Positions 33,255 through 44,532 are shown, counted from the first letter of the stretch. The stretch is 64,000 bases of DNA from Diadophis punctatus similis (GCA_023053685.1 JALIGW010000016.1:7842501-7906500), one strand, 5' to 3'. Notes: generated by a model from the letters alone, not told the origin. Translations and numbers: made by a program.

Positions 33255-33745
33255 GATACCAATCTTTTCCAATCTTGTTTTCTCCATGTAGGTTGGATTA
33301 TACAGCATCAGTTGGAAAAAAATATACTCTCAGTGACCAATTTCAGATGAAATACCTACAATTCATGTTTATTGTTCACAGGTGATTGCTTCCACAATAA
33401 CAGAAATTAAATTAATAAGAAATATTGTCATTATGGTTCAACTGAAATATCTGCCCTGTTGCTCCCTTAATCAACTAGGAATGGGAAAACCATCATGGAA
33501 TCATGACTTCTGCTCTGATTTGCTAGAACAGCAGTAACCGTGGAGCCCAAGTTTAGATATAATGGAATGCTTTCATTAATTTTTGTTATTTTAGCTGCTC
33601 CTGATGGTGGAATAGAAAGAGAAACATTTACAGTATGCCTGCTGAAGAAATATGTGGGTCCTGAGGAACTTGATGGTAACAAACCTGTGTGCAGGGTCAA
33701 TAAAAATAAGCATCCCAGTACCAATTTTTCATGTCATCCTCCATT
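33255..33745. other. No feature recognised
   Basis: Unassigned single-copy-looking sequence. Confidence 0.4.
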
Positions 33746-33965
33746 ATACGAGGACTGATTTTCTGCAATGGAGACAATGGAGGTTATCTTGCATTGTGAG
33801 AACTGGGATTTTGGTGCTAGGGGTGTCTTACCCCCCACAGTATTTGTCACCAGATAGTAAGTCATATGTGTACAAGTTTGGTTGAAATTGCTCGAGGAGT
33901 TCCAGAGTTATGCTGGAACATATATACATACATACATACAGCCTTTTTTATATACTTAGATTTAT
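33746..33965 (+). mobile_element. Unclassified repeat ending in (CATA)n and TATATACTTAGAT
   Basis: The sequence ACAAGTTTGGTTGAAATTGC, CGAGGAGTTCCAGAGTTATG and an ACATACATACAT run before TTTTTTATATACTTAGAT is a layout I recognise from dispersed repeats. The end resembles that of the repeat at 12455-13107. Confidence 0.4.
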
Positions 33966-34281
33966 TAGTACCCTAGGTTACCTCATGCCATTTGATGCAG
34001 AGGCCAAGCATCTGCAAGAGCAGGACTTCAGAGCAGAAGAAACTAAGCCTGCAATCTGTTCTGCATATGTTCTGGTAGTGCATCAGAAAGGCTTTGGGTC
34101 TCTCTGCCTAATCTCTTGCAAATATCAGCCAGCCTTCTGATAATAGTCCAGGAATAGTAAATGCTTGGACCAGTTTGAGATCAGGTTGCAGACTGATTCT
34201 TCCAGATTGTCCTGGAAAAAAATTGATGTGATCGACTTCAGCCTGATGGCACATGATCAACCATAGTAAACATTGTTAAAT
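33966..34281. other. No feature recognised
   Basis: Unassigned. Confidence 0.4.
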
Positions 34282-34292
34282 AAGAATCAAAA

Positions 34293-34831
34293 TATATATT
34301 GTGAAGTTAATATTTTGATATATTGTAATATTATGTTATTAATATTGTTTGATTTTATGATCAAGTTAAGTTCTTGAGGTTCACCTTTGTTTCTCTTCTA
34401 TCTTTGTTTTTCTTTCTTTCTTTCTTTCCTTTTTCTTTTTTATAATTATTAATATAGATTATGCAAAAGATAGAGGTTTAGAGATGTGAATTATAGTATG
34501 ATATGTTGTATGATGTTTTTTTAAATTGTTTACTTTCCTTTTAATTACTTATTTTCTTTATTTTTTATTATTTTTATCCTTCTTCCGATTATGTTTTGAA
34601 TAGTTTAGAAAAATTCGGAGTTAAAGATTCCAAAAACTGGGGAAATTAAGAAGTTGTTTTAACTCAATTTAAATTTAGTTTTTTGAATATTATGCCCTGT
34701 ACTTTCTCTGGGAAGTCCGGGGGGGGGGGGAGGGGGGAAGGGAAGGGAGTGGGTTGGGGGTAGGGGGGATGGGGGGGAGAAAAATGAAAAATGTTTGTAC
34801 TCTGTACTTATAAAACTTTTTGAATAAAAAA
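34293..34831 (+). mobile_element. 5'-truncated L1-type 3' UTR with G-rich tract
   Basis: Bounded by an 11-bp direct repeat AAGAATCAAAA (34282-34292, 34832-34842) and ending GAATAAAAAAA. Just before the end is a G-rich polypurine run (34719-34778) with several G-runs, a hallmark of L1 3' UTRs. No ORF2 remains. Confidence 0.75.
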
Positions 34832-34842
34832 AAGAATCAAAA

Positions 34843-35470
34843 GAATGCAAAATGAAGCTCTTGTTTTTATTATTTCACGGGGGAAACAGATATATGTGGA
34901 AAAAGAATTTTTTTTATTATGGATCTTTACAAGCTAGGCTATATGTACATCATATCAATAAAAAAACACAAGTCCTCTATTTTAATTTACCAATTACAAG
35001 TTTGTGTTTTCCACAACACACAACACACACCATCCATAATCCACTCTCACTGAAGTATTAAGGTAACACTCTGCAAGCTTTTCCTAAAAGAGATGTGAAA
35101 TCAATGTCTGTCATCATTCAGAGGCATCTACAGGAAGATTAATAGGTGTGCATGAAATGATGAAAGCAGTATTGTATTGTCTTGCAAGGTGCGATGACTG
35201 TTCCTCTTTTGTACACACATCATGATGGTATATGCACATAGGAAAGAGGTAGACTTGCCTCATGTTAGGAAAAGTTTGCATAATATTATTGGAGAATCCT
35301 AGTAGTTATGGGAAGAAAGAGACAATAAGGGTGTCAGCCTTCACCCAACAGAACTAATTATTTAGAGATGTTTTACAGGAGCCTTCATGAGTGGTTGAAT
35401 GTTAACAGTACCAAAATGGTGGACATGACCAGGCAATTAAAATCCTGGTCCTTGTTACATAAATGTGATA
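34843..35470. other. No feature recognised
   Basis: Unassigned AT-rich sequence. Confidence 0.4.
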
Positions 35471-35478
35471 CATTACAT

Positions 35479-35613
35479 CAGTGTTTCTCAACCTTGGCAG
35501 TTTGAAGATGTGTGGACTTCAACTCCCAGAATTCCCCAGCCAGCGTTGCTGGCTGGGGAATTCTGGGAGTTGAAGTCCACACATCTTCAAACTGCCAAGG
35601 TTGAGAAACACTG
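35479..35613. mobile_element. 135-bp foldback hAT MITE, near-perfect hairpin
   Basis: Perfect 8-bp duplication CATTACAT (35471-35478, 35614-35621). Ends CAGTGTTTCTCAACCTTGGC and its complement; the arms meet at CAGCGTTGCTGG with hardly a mismatch. Confidence 0.95.
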
Positions 35614-35621
35614 CATTACAT

Positions 35622-36391
35622 ACTAAAAATGGTTGGGTTTCAAATGGTTGGATTGTTGCCTACTTCTGTAGATGCTCTTAATACAGTATGTCCTGATATG
35701 TATTTTTTTTTATTCCTAAATATTAATTCTTTACTTTGGGAAGCCATAATTAGAAATCTCTATCTGCTATGTATCACAAGTAAGTCTTATATGTAAACTA
35801 TATTAAGCTCTTTCTACTTCTTTGTATCTTTCTTTCTTTTTCCTGCTCATGTAATGAATTTCCTAACCACTTTCTTAGTTCAGGAGAGCTGGTTTTCATC
35901 TATCCTCTGTTTTGCGGTGGTCAGATCTGCTATTATTTTTTCCTTTTTTCCTGATTGCATGTGAACGAACTCTCAGAAAACAATGCAGATTTGTGAGACA
36001 CAAGTCCTGCTTAACATACGTTTATTCAGAAATAGCAGGTTATGGTATGTGCTCATAATAGGCAAAATATATTTCATATATTCATTTTGTTCCTTGGTTC
36101 TCATTGGTTTCAAATCCTTATCTTCACTTGAGTTATTTACTGATGGTCTAGAAATTAGTGAGTCACTAACAAAAAATATTTTGCATGATTTTATCTCATA
36201 AAGAGATAACAGAAATATGGAAGACTTTCATTTTTGTTGGTTAGATAATAGTTCGGAAAGACCTCACCTGACTTTCTAAATTTCCACAGGCATTCTCCTT
36301 TCAGGATGTCTCTTAAGGTAACTATTTAGAACTTTGGACTGCAGATACTAGTTTATAAGTTTAATGTCCCATCTTTTTTTTAAAGCCAACT
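35622..36391. other. No feature recognised
   Basis: Unassigned, T-rich in places. Confidence 0.4.
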
Positions 36392-36399
36392 GACTTAGG

Positions 36400-36825
36400 C
36401 AGTGATGGCGAACCTTTTTTCCCTCGGGTGCCGAAATAGTGCGTGTGCGCGCTATTGCATGCGCGTGCATGCCCACTCCCATAATTCAAAGCCCCTCACT
36501 TGCCCCACCCTCCTGCACATGCGTGCACGTCCCCCCCTACTTCCCCCATTTCCCGACTTTCAGTGGGCCCGGTGGGCCCATTTTTCGCCCTCCCCAGGCT
36601 CCAGAGGCTTTCTTGGAGCTTGGGGAGGGCAAAAACGCTCCCCCCGCCATCCTGGAGGCCCTCTGGAGGTCGAAATCGCCCTCCCAGAGCCTCTGCGCGA
36701 GCCAAAAATCAGCTGGTGGGCACGCACATGCGCACTAGAGCTGAGCTAGGGCAACGGCTCGCGTGCCGGCAGATATGGCTCCGCGTGCCACCTGTGGCAC
36801 CCATGCCATAGGTTCGCCATCACTG
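36400..36825. mobile_element. hAT non-autonomous element (GGTTCGCCATCACTG family)
   Basis: Flanks GACTTAGG and GACTAAGG (7 of 8). Ends CAGTGATGGCGAACC and GGTTCGCCATCACTG are perfectly inverted. The interior GGGAGGGCGAAAA-type repeats are shared with 8036-8461. Confidence 0.92.
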
Positions 36826-36833
36826 GACTAAGG

Positions 36834-37162
36834 TAATGATTACAAAATTGTATTGTATTATATGCATATGAATGTATTCATAATTGATACATACTTTTTG
36901 GTGTTCTTTCCTTTTTCTCTGTTTTTTTTCTCTTGATTTTTAAAAATATTTTCTTACCCTTCATGAAATGCATTTTAAAATATTCATAGAGATATATATT
37001 CATGTACTGCCCCGTAGATGCTTTTGTGTAATTGATTTTTCAATAGTGTAATACATTTTGTGTGTACTTTTCTTAGTATGTTTACAGTTATCCATTGAAT
37101 AAAATATGGGCAAGTGTATACTTTGGTGTGTAAATCATAAAACTGTTCTAGGAGTTTTGGAG
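36834..37162. other. No feature recognised
   Basis: Unassigned AT-rich spacer. Confidence 0.4.
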
Positions 37163-37352
37163 GAGCTGTGGTGGTGCAGGGATTAGAATGCAGTATTGCA
37201 GGTAATTCTGCCGACTGCCAGGAGTTCGATTCTCACTATCTCAAGGTTGATTCATCCTTCCATCCTTCTGAGGTCGGTACAATGAGAACCCAGATTGTTT
37301 AGACAGCACTGTGAAGCACTGTGAAGCGGTATATAAGTCTAATTGCTATTGC
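37163..37352 (+). mobile_element. tRNA-derived SINE with internal deletion
   Basis: GAGCTGTGGTGGTGCAGGGA head, CAGGAGTTCGATTCTCACTA B-box, then the body is shortened between CCCAGATTGTT and AGACAGCACTGTG; ends AATTGCTATTGCTA. Confidence 0.85.
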
Positions 37353-37570
37353 TAGTTGCATATTTTTTTAAGGAGTGTGAATTAGGAAAGTTTGCATAAA
37401 AATGTAAGCAGAAATAATTTCTCTGCCATTATTCTGTTCTGGTCCTGAGGACCCCAGGGGAGGAAGATGTTGACCAGGATTGCAGCTGCACTGATATCCT
37501 GAGAGAGAAATTTCCTCTGTCAAGCTTCAGACAACACTTAGTTGCCAGGCAGAATGAGAGCCAATCAGGC

Positions 37571-38875
37571 AATCCTTGGTTAATGACAGTAATTGGGACT
37601 AGAATTTCCATCGCTAAGTGATGCGGTTTCAAAGTGCAACATAATGTGACTGTGTCATTTAGCAATGGCAATACTGGCAGTCTCTATTGCCATCATTAAG
37701 CAAGGATCATGGGTCATTAAATGAGTATCTCCTCACAACTTCCTGCCAGTTTCCAACAGCCACAGTCAGTGCGGAAGCTGGCAGGATGTTGCAAGTCCCA
37801 GTGTTCTGCCCCAGCTACGGACCACAAAGAACACAGCACACACAAAGTCTGTACAAATCTTACTTTACTAATTAAGGACTACTAAGGAGCTTTCTTAGTA
37901 GTCGTCAAACACAAATATAGTTTAAAGCAGTCTTTTCTGAACACTGGCTGTTAATTCAACTTCATTAACAGCCAGCACGAGTCCACGAAATAATAACTCA
38001 ACGCTGAGTAAACAGACTTGTAGATATCAGCAATCTTAGAGTGGTTGGCAAAATGCCCAGAAGCAATTTGCAGGAAAAATGCCAAGAGAGAGAACAAGAG
38101 CCGATCAGAGTCAAGACACAAAGGAATATGAACGAACGTTGTTTCCTGCAAATTGCTTCCTTTGTTGTTATCCCTTAAATAGGCTAGGGGAGTGGCCAAT
38201 TAGCCCCAAGACTTACTCCTGAGGAACCATTCCTGCCTTTTGGCAGCTCTGCATGCCTGTGCATTGAGAATAGATTCTTCCTCTTCTTCCTCGTCACTAA
38301 TGGGACCTTCTGGAGATTCTGAAGGCCCTGGCTGAATCTCCGCCTCTGGCACCGAGTCCTCTCCAGCCTCCTCACTGTCCGACTCTGGTGCCAGCTGCAC
38401 AGGCCGCTGGCGCATCACCACATCAGCCTCTCTGCTATCGGAATCAGCTACCAGCTGCATGGGCTGCTGGCGGGCCACAACACCCAGAGGGATCGCAAGC
38501 AGGCTGGTGAACAGGTAAATGACTGCTGGTGGGTGGGGGAGGACATGCAAGTATACTGGGTGTACCAGCAAGGTGCAAGCATAGATGGAATGGGACAACT
38601 GGGGAGACTGGGGAGATCTATCAAAGTGACTTGCAACCTTCTCTGCTAGTTTCTCCATTGACTTTGCTTGTAAGCAAAGTCAGGTAAGATTGGAAGCCAG
38701 CAGATAAGATTGCAAATGGTGATCATGTGATCACACGATGCCACCCCCATTGTAAGCGTAAACTGGTTGCACCCAGATCATGATCCCGTGACCACTGGGC
38801 TTACTGAGATGGCCAGAACCTCAAGGATGGGTTGCAAATACTGATTTCGAATGGTTGCTGAACAAGGAGTTCTTA
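37571..38875. mobile_element. pogo/Tigger-like remnant split by an LTR
   Basis: Left part AATCCTTGGTTAATGACAGT and GCTAAGTGATGCGGTTTC, right part GACTTTGCTTGTAAGCAAAG, GGTGATCATGTGATCACACG and GATTTCGAATGGTTGCTGAA read like the related DNA element family. Borders are approximate. Confidence 0.55.
37802..38482 (-). mobile_element. Solo LTR encoding an acidic reading frame
   Basis: Plus-strand TGTTCTGCCCC … GCCACAACA, bounded by a perfect 5-bp duplication CCCAG (37797-37801, 38483-38487). On the minus strand, TATTTAAGG at about 38172-38180 and a CCAAT-type ATTGG near 38194 give the promoter. Upstream of it (38200-38482) the minus strand stays open and encodes an acidic stretch with SDSREAD, SDSEEAG and DEEEEEE motifs, suggesting the LTR overlaps coding sequence. 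Confidence 0.88.
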
Positions 38876-40001
38876 ACAATAATTATCTACAAGGCCAAAA
38901 ATGTTAAAGCAGGCAAAGTAGGGTTTAACTCAAAAAAGGTTAAGGTTAGGACTTTTGTCAGAAGCTGTTGTGATAAAGCTTATTCAAGAGCTCTCACTCA
39001 TTAAAGAAGAGCTATTGCTTCCACAAAGCCCATATGTCTTCGGGCACATTTTGAAGGCTGGCCAACCAAGTCTTCTGTAAGGAGAATGGTTACAGTATAT
39101 ATGAGAGGTGAGTTTTCTCATTGTATACTTCCATGCAAACCTTCCTAACATTGCCTGTGGCATCTTTGCATATTCTTGGGATCCCTTACAAGCTTCTGCC
39201 CTTTATAGAATATTTGAAATCGCATTCTAATAATAAATCACATTCATTCATTCATTCATCATTTATCTAATAGTTTCCAAAATAACAGGTTACTGCTATC
39301 TGTTTTGTTCCAGAAATTGGTTTAATATTAGCTCTGTGCATCAGGTTGTTTCAATATTCTATTTTGCAGAATAATCCAGATAACATGTGTTTAAACTTAA
39401 TTGTATCTATATTTAATTAGGAAACTTCCAAATTCTATTACAAGTATATTCTCATAATTAAAATATGGTTTTCAATAACAAAATTAAATATCTTTGATCT
39501 TACTAACCTTAAATTAAAACTATTGCTAGGCCAGAGTCATTTGATTCTGTCTTCTAACCGATCCTCTTTGATTCTCTCATTAATGGGTTTTCCCAACTGA
39601 CATTAGAGTCCATTGAGCATTTCATTCTGGTTTCTGCTGCCAAGAATTATTTATTAGAATTTTTCTTGCAGGTCATTTAGAACTATTTTTGAGCTTTAGC
39701 AAAATCAGTAATTACATTTGGAAAGACTCGGTATAGATAATTCACTGCAATTTGACCCATACATAATGCAAATGATAGGGAAACTAATTTAATTCTTAAC
39801 ACTTTGCTCCCTGATTCCATGAATTAAATTATTCATTAATCTATTTAATATGGATATGCACAGCATTTTAAAGAGTAAACATGTTTTATAATATTTGGTC
39901 AAGAAATGAACTTCCAGGAAGAGAGAGATTAAAAAGCAAATGAAATAATTATTTGTTTAATTGAATCAAGGTCTTTGAATCCACAAGCAAAGGAGCTGAA
40001 C
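38876..40001. other. No feature recognised
   Basis: AT-rich. A short (CATT)n run at 39244-39259. No coding evidence. Confidence 0.45.
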
Positions 40002-40196
40002 CAGTGGTGGGTTGCTTCCGGTTCGGACCGGTTCTTAGAACCGGTAGTGCTGGCAGCAGGAGGCTCTGCCCACCCATCTGGGATGCTTCTGCGCATGTGC
40101 AGAAGCTTCTGCGCATGTGCAGAAGCTTCTGCGCATGTGCAGAAGTGTCACACGTGTGTGCAAACTGGTAGTAAAGGGTTTTAGAACCCACTACTG
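40002..40196. mobile_element. hAT MITE with three 20-bp repeats
   Basis: Ends CAGTGGTGGGTTGCTTCCGG and TTTTAGAACCCACTACTG. Flanks AGCTGAAC and AACTGCAC match 6 of 8. The interior has three copies of GCTTCTGCGCATGTGCAGAA (40085-40144). Confidence 0.78.
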
Positions 40197-40262
40197 AACT
40201 GCACCATCCCAATAATGTACAAATGAAAAACATCAGTATTAAGATTAAAAAGTTGATAGTTT

Positions 40263-40890
40263 AAGGCCAGAGGCACAATGGCTCAGTGGTTAAAGATGCT
40301 GAGCTTGTCAGTTGCAAAGCTGACAGCTTAGATTTGAGACCCGAACTCTGCGCAAGGGTGTGAGCCAGAGGTGGGTTCTACTTACCTTCCCCGCTGGTTT
40401 GCATCGCGATGGAAGTGCACGTTTTGCACCTTCCCAGAAATGACCCTCTGCGCATGCGCAGAAGCCTTTGCGCATGCGCAGAGGGTTTTTTGGCAATCCA
40501 CGGCGACTGGAGGACTGGTTCGGAAGCATGGACCGCCGGTCATCGATGCCGGTTCAGCGAGTAGCGGGAAATTTCCGCTACCGATTCTATAGAACTGGTC
40601 CGAACCGGCAGCAACCCACCACTGGGGTGAGCTCCCGTTACTTGCCCCAGCTCCTGCCCAGCTAGCAGTTCGAAAACATGCAAATGCAAGTAGAATAATA
40701 GGTACCACATTGGTGGGAACGTAACAGCATTCCATTCACCTTTGGTGTTTAGTCATGCTAGCCACATGACCATGGAAAATGTCTTCAGTCAATGCTGGCT
40801 TCCTTGGCCAAGAAATGGAGATGAATACCATGCTTTAGAGTTGAACATGATTGACAGGGAAACCTTGACTTTTACCTTACTTTAAGGCCA
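40263..40890 (+). mobile_element. tRNA-derived squamate SINE split by a hAT
   Basis: AATGGCTCAGTGGTTAAAGA (A-box region) and, after the insertion, GTGAGCTCCCGTTACTTGCC, AGCAGTTCGAAAACATGCAA, GGTACCACATTGGTGGGAAC, ACATGACCATGGAAAATGTC and a final ACCTTGACTTTTACCTTA. I recognise this order from a common squamate SINE. Confidence 0.75.
40366..40624. mobile_element. hAT MITE nested in SINE
   Basis: Flanks GTGTGAGC and GGGTGAGC (7 of 8). Ends CAGAGGTGGGTTCTACTTAC and GCAGCAACCCACCACTG. Two CTGCGCATGCGCA-type palindromes at about 40449-40484. Confidence 0.85.
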
Positions 40891-41330
40891 ATTAGAAATA
40901 CCTAGCACATAACAAAACAGGTTGTCATGATAATTAATCCAGAGCATTATGCAGATGAAGTTAAAAACTAACATGTGATGGTTATGAACTCACGGTGCTA
41001 ATCTAGTCCTGCTTTCAGCCATCTTTACATAACTGCTCTAGAACTGCTCTAGAACTTATATTAAGATATATTTATGTAAAACTAAATTTTATAAATAATT
41101 CTTTCTACAATAAAAGTATCCTTGCATAAAAACATTTACAAGAATTGCAGTAGTAGACACTTATTAAAAACAAAAATATTTCATTGAAGATTGTGATCCT
41201 TGAATGTTTCATTATTGGAGAAAATGAAATGAAAAAAACCAATATCAAAAGAAATTCTACAGAGTAGCTTAAAAAACCTGCTAGCTGTTAGAACCTTGAG
41301 TATATATATTTGCGAATCTCCCCCCTGTGT

Positions 41331-41332
<2 letters not shown>
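40891..41332. other. No feature recognised
   Basis: AT-rich spacer. Confidence 0.4.
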
Positions 41333-41365
<33 letters not shown>

Positions 41366-41378
41366 ACACACACACAGT
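41333..41378. repeat. (CA)n microsatellite
   Basis: Dinucleotide run ACACAC… broken once by CCACAC. Confidence 0.95.
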
Positions 41379-41608
41379 CCAAATCATTATAATATTCTGT
41401 AAAATTAATTCCAGCAAAAGTAAAAATGTGTTGTCCTCAAAATACTAGAACTGACATTCTTTATAGAAGAATTTGAAGTACTGACTTATTTATCCCCGGA
41501 AAAATCTACATCTCAGGAAAACAGTTTTCTCAGATATTGTCTTAATGCCTTCACTACTTCTGGGCTTCCCACTAATTTGGTTAACCTAGATAGAATTTTG
41601 ATCTACAT

Positions 41609-42821
41609 CAGGGGTGTCAAACTCAAGGCCTGCAGGCCGGATCTGGCTTGCTGGGTGCTTAAATCTGGCCCATGGAGCCAGCTTGGAAATAGCAAAGGAC
41701 AGGCCCGTGGTGCATCTGGCAGCCAAAATGGGGTGCGGTGGGGGACTGTGCACTCCCCCACCCCATTTTCGGCTTGGACCGCCTTCTGCAGCACTCTGCC
41801 AGCCAAAATGAGATGCATGGGAGGCTGTCCAGGCCAAAAATGGGGCACAGGGGGCCCCGCACAAATCCTGGTGCCCCATTTTGTCCGGCAGAGTGCTGCA
41901 GGGCATCCAGGCTGAACGGGGTGTGGGGGGACTGCGTGCGGCCCTGATGCCCCATTTTGGCTGGCAGGTGTTTGTCCCGTTCACCCCCTGGCTGGCCCAT
42001 GGATAAGGTGACCAGACGTCCCGCTTTTGGCGGGACAGACACGCTTTTCAAGCGTGTGTCCCACGTCCCGCATTCTTTTCAAAAAGTCCCGCTTTTTTTG
42101 AAAAGAATGCGGAAACAGCGGGACGTCTGGTCACCTTAGAGGGGAAGCAAAAGAGAGGTACCAGAAGCAAGTCGGGCGGAATTCCAGTGAGGCGGCTGCC
42201 TGCTGGGGGGAGGGGGAAGGGAGGCTGTTCCTCCTCTCCTTCCCCCGCCCCATCCCTAGCCCCGCCCTCGGAGGCGCCGCTGCTGTTGGGAGGGGTGAGG
42301 GACGAGGAGCCGTCGCCGCTTTGAGCTCACGAGCGGCCCCGCCGGCGGCGCAAACAGCCCTTCCTCGTCCCCCTCCCCTTTCTTCCCCCCGTCGCCTCGC
42401 TGCCGCCGTTGCCCTGGGGCCGGGCGGACGACCGGGAGACCATGGCGCTTGGATGTCTGGAGCAGGTAAGCTGCCGGCTGCCTCCTTTCCTCGCCTCCCG
42501 CCTCCCCTTCAGCCGGGCTGGCAAGCAACGAACGGGAGGCGGGAGACGGGGAAAGGAGGCAGCTGGCAGCTTACCTGTCACGAGCTCCAGGCATCCAAGC
42601 GCCCTCCCGCCTCCCCCCACCCCCCCCTGGACGCCGACATTTGCTGTTTTGCCCTCTGCGCATGCGCAGCGTTCTGCGCATGCGCAGAGGGCAAAACAAA
42701 TGGCAGCGCCCAGGCGGCCCCCCCCGTCCCGCTTAAAAATAAATAAATCTGGTCACTTTACCCATGGAGGAGAACTACAATGCTGATCCGGCCCTCGAAG
42801 AAATCCAATTTGACACCCATG
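41609..42821. mobile_element. hAT non-autonomous element hosting a second hAT
   Basis: Flanks ATCTACAT and ATCAACAT (7 of 8). Left CAGGGGTGTCAAACTCAAGG, right AAATCCAATTTGACACCCATG. The interior has CCCCATTTTGGCTGGCAG repeats. Interrupted at 42004-42760. Confidence 0.88.
42004..42760. mobile_element. GC-rich hAT-type element nested in hAT
   Basis: Perfect 8-bp duplication CCCATGGA (41996-42003, 42761-42768). Ends TAAGGTGACCAGA and TCTGGTCACTTTA (12 of 13 inverted). A hairpin at the left (GACGTCCCGC … GCGGGACGTC, 42013-42129) is followed by a strongly CpG-rich body with a second inverted repeat (GGAGCAGGTAAGCTGCCGGC …). Confidence 0.9.
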
Positions 42822-42829
42822 ATCAACAT

Positions 42830-43184
42830 AGATCTAGCATGGATATTCTTTCATTAAATTCAAACAAGAAAGGTATAGGAGATACATATTAGGAACAAAT
42901 GAAGTCCCTGCATGCTGAGTTTCTTGACTGTGTGTTAGTCTACATGAGTTAATTGCTCTTCACCTTTGTAGTTTACTCCATCCATTCTGTTCTTATTAAC
43001 CAGGGTTGAAATCAGGAAGGGAAGAATGTTGAAGGCTTTTTCATGAAATTCAAACGATTTCATTATGCCTCGCTGACATCCTGCCATAAACAGAGGGAGG
43101 GGGCAGAGAAATTTGAGAAAGTCGAACAGGAGGAAAGAAGAAGGATGTAAGTGGGGAGGGAAATACATTGACAGGAGCTAGACG
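42830..43184. other. No feature recognised
   Basis: Unassigned. Confidence 0.4.
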
Positions 43185-43492
43185 TGTCAAACCGGAATGA
43201 TCAGCCTCCCAAAGATGCCTGGCCTGGGAAAGAATGTGAAACCGCTTGACGACATGCCTAACATGAAAGCAATTCCCAAAACATTACACCCTGGGATGTC
43301 ATTGGACACTGACAATCTGGTCAAAGGGGGAGGTCCAGGGAAAGGGGAAAGCCTGTACTCTTTGCGTGGAAATACTCAGATCTAGCCTTACTTTTGCTGC
43401 AACCGCTGATCCTTAGTAAAAGAATCTATGACTTCAACCAAATGAAGTCGAGGATCTTTCTTTCCTAGGGGCCTAGCTGGACAGGTCTGACA
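43185..43492 (+). mobile_element. Probable solo LTR
   Basis: TGTCAAACC at the start and GGTCTGACA at the end are inverted with one mismatch, and the last 80 bp look like R-U5. I could not find a matching target duplication (AGACG versus CGTCC), so the call is weaker than the other LTRs. Confidence 0.45.
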
Positions 43493-43808
43493 CGTCCTAC
43501 AGCCTGCCCCACAATTTTGGCCCCATTCACTAATCCTCAGAAGAGACAGCCTTTATTAAAATGTACTGAAATGGGGGAAATACATCATGCTCTTATGACA
43601 TTATTTTTCAGATTCTTCTTTGGCAAACACAGCAATATCCACACATCAACACAATGAAACATGCCTTCTACTTTTCTCCACCATATAAACAAGAGGCAAT
43701 GATCAGAATGGGAATTCTCCATCTGCTTTTACAGGGATCATCCAAAAACTGTATACCCACCTGAAAGGTACAGTTAATCCTCAACTTACAACAGTTTGTT
43801 TAGTGACT

Positions 43809-43810
43809 AT

Positions 43811-43889
<79 letters not shown>

Positions 43890-43892
43890 TTT
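43809..43892. repeat. (TTTA)n microsatellite at SINE tail
   Basis: 21 uninterrupted ATTT units directly adjoining the 3' end of the reverse-strand SINE. Confidence 0.96.
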
Positions 43893-44128
43893 GTGAGATT
43901 TATATACCGCCTCATAGTGCAAGCACTCTCTAAGTGGTTTACACCATTAAGCAATGTATATATTTACATTGCCCCCAACAATCTGGGTCCTCATTTTACC
44001 TACCTTGGAAGGATGGAAGGCTGAGTCAACCCTGAGCCGGTGAGATTTGAACAGCTGAACTCAAATGATCACAGTCAGCTGAAGTAGCCTGCAGTACTGC
44101 TCTCTAACCGCTGCGCCACCTCGGCTCA
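43893..44128 (-). mobile_element. tRNA-derived SINE
   Basis: TTTATATACCGCCTCATAGT tail side, CAACAATCTGGGTCCTCATT body, CCGCTGCGCCACCTCGGCTC head. Has an extra AATGATCACAGTCAGCTGAA block absent from the shorter copies. Confidence 0.9.
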
Positions 44129-44532
44129 TAAAGAAATAAATTTGAAAGTACAGCGGCACAGAAAGAAGTACTTATGACTGTTTTTCACACTTACAAGCAT
44201 TGTAGCATCCCCATGGCCGTGTGATCAAAATTCAGATACTTGGCAACTGACTCATATTTATGATGTTTGCAGTGTCTCAGGGTCATGTGATCACCTTTTA
44301 CGACTGCCTGACAAGCAAAGTCAATGAGTAAGCCAGATTCACTTAACAACTGTGTTACTAACTTAACAACTGCAGTGATTCACTTAACAACTCTGGCCAG
44401 AAAGATCATAAAATGGGGCAAAACTCACTTAACACCACTCTCGCCTAGCAACAGAAATTTTGGGCTCAATTCTGGTTGTAAATCAAGGACTACCTGAATC
44501 ACATGAAGTATAGGGTGGATGGCAGTCTAGCA

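Larger units (their letters stand above)
43768..44495. mobile_element. pogo/Tigger-like element with nested SINE
   Basis: TA then CAGTTAATCCTCAACTTACA at the left, AAATCAAGGACTACCTG at the right; interior GTGTGATCAAAATTCAGATA and GGTCATGTGATCACC. The SINE and its expanded tail (43809-44128) sit near the left end. Confidence 0.82.

Noticed and set aside
42170..42720. CpG island with gene promoter
   Set aside because: Lies entirely within a hAT with perfect target duplications and inverted ends.
43185..43492. Confident solo LTR
   Set aside because: Ends are inverted, but no target duplication was found; kept only as a low-confidence feature.
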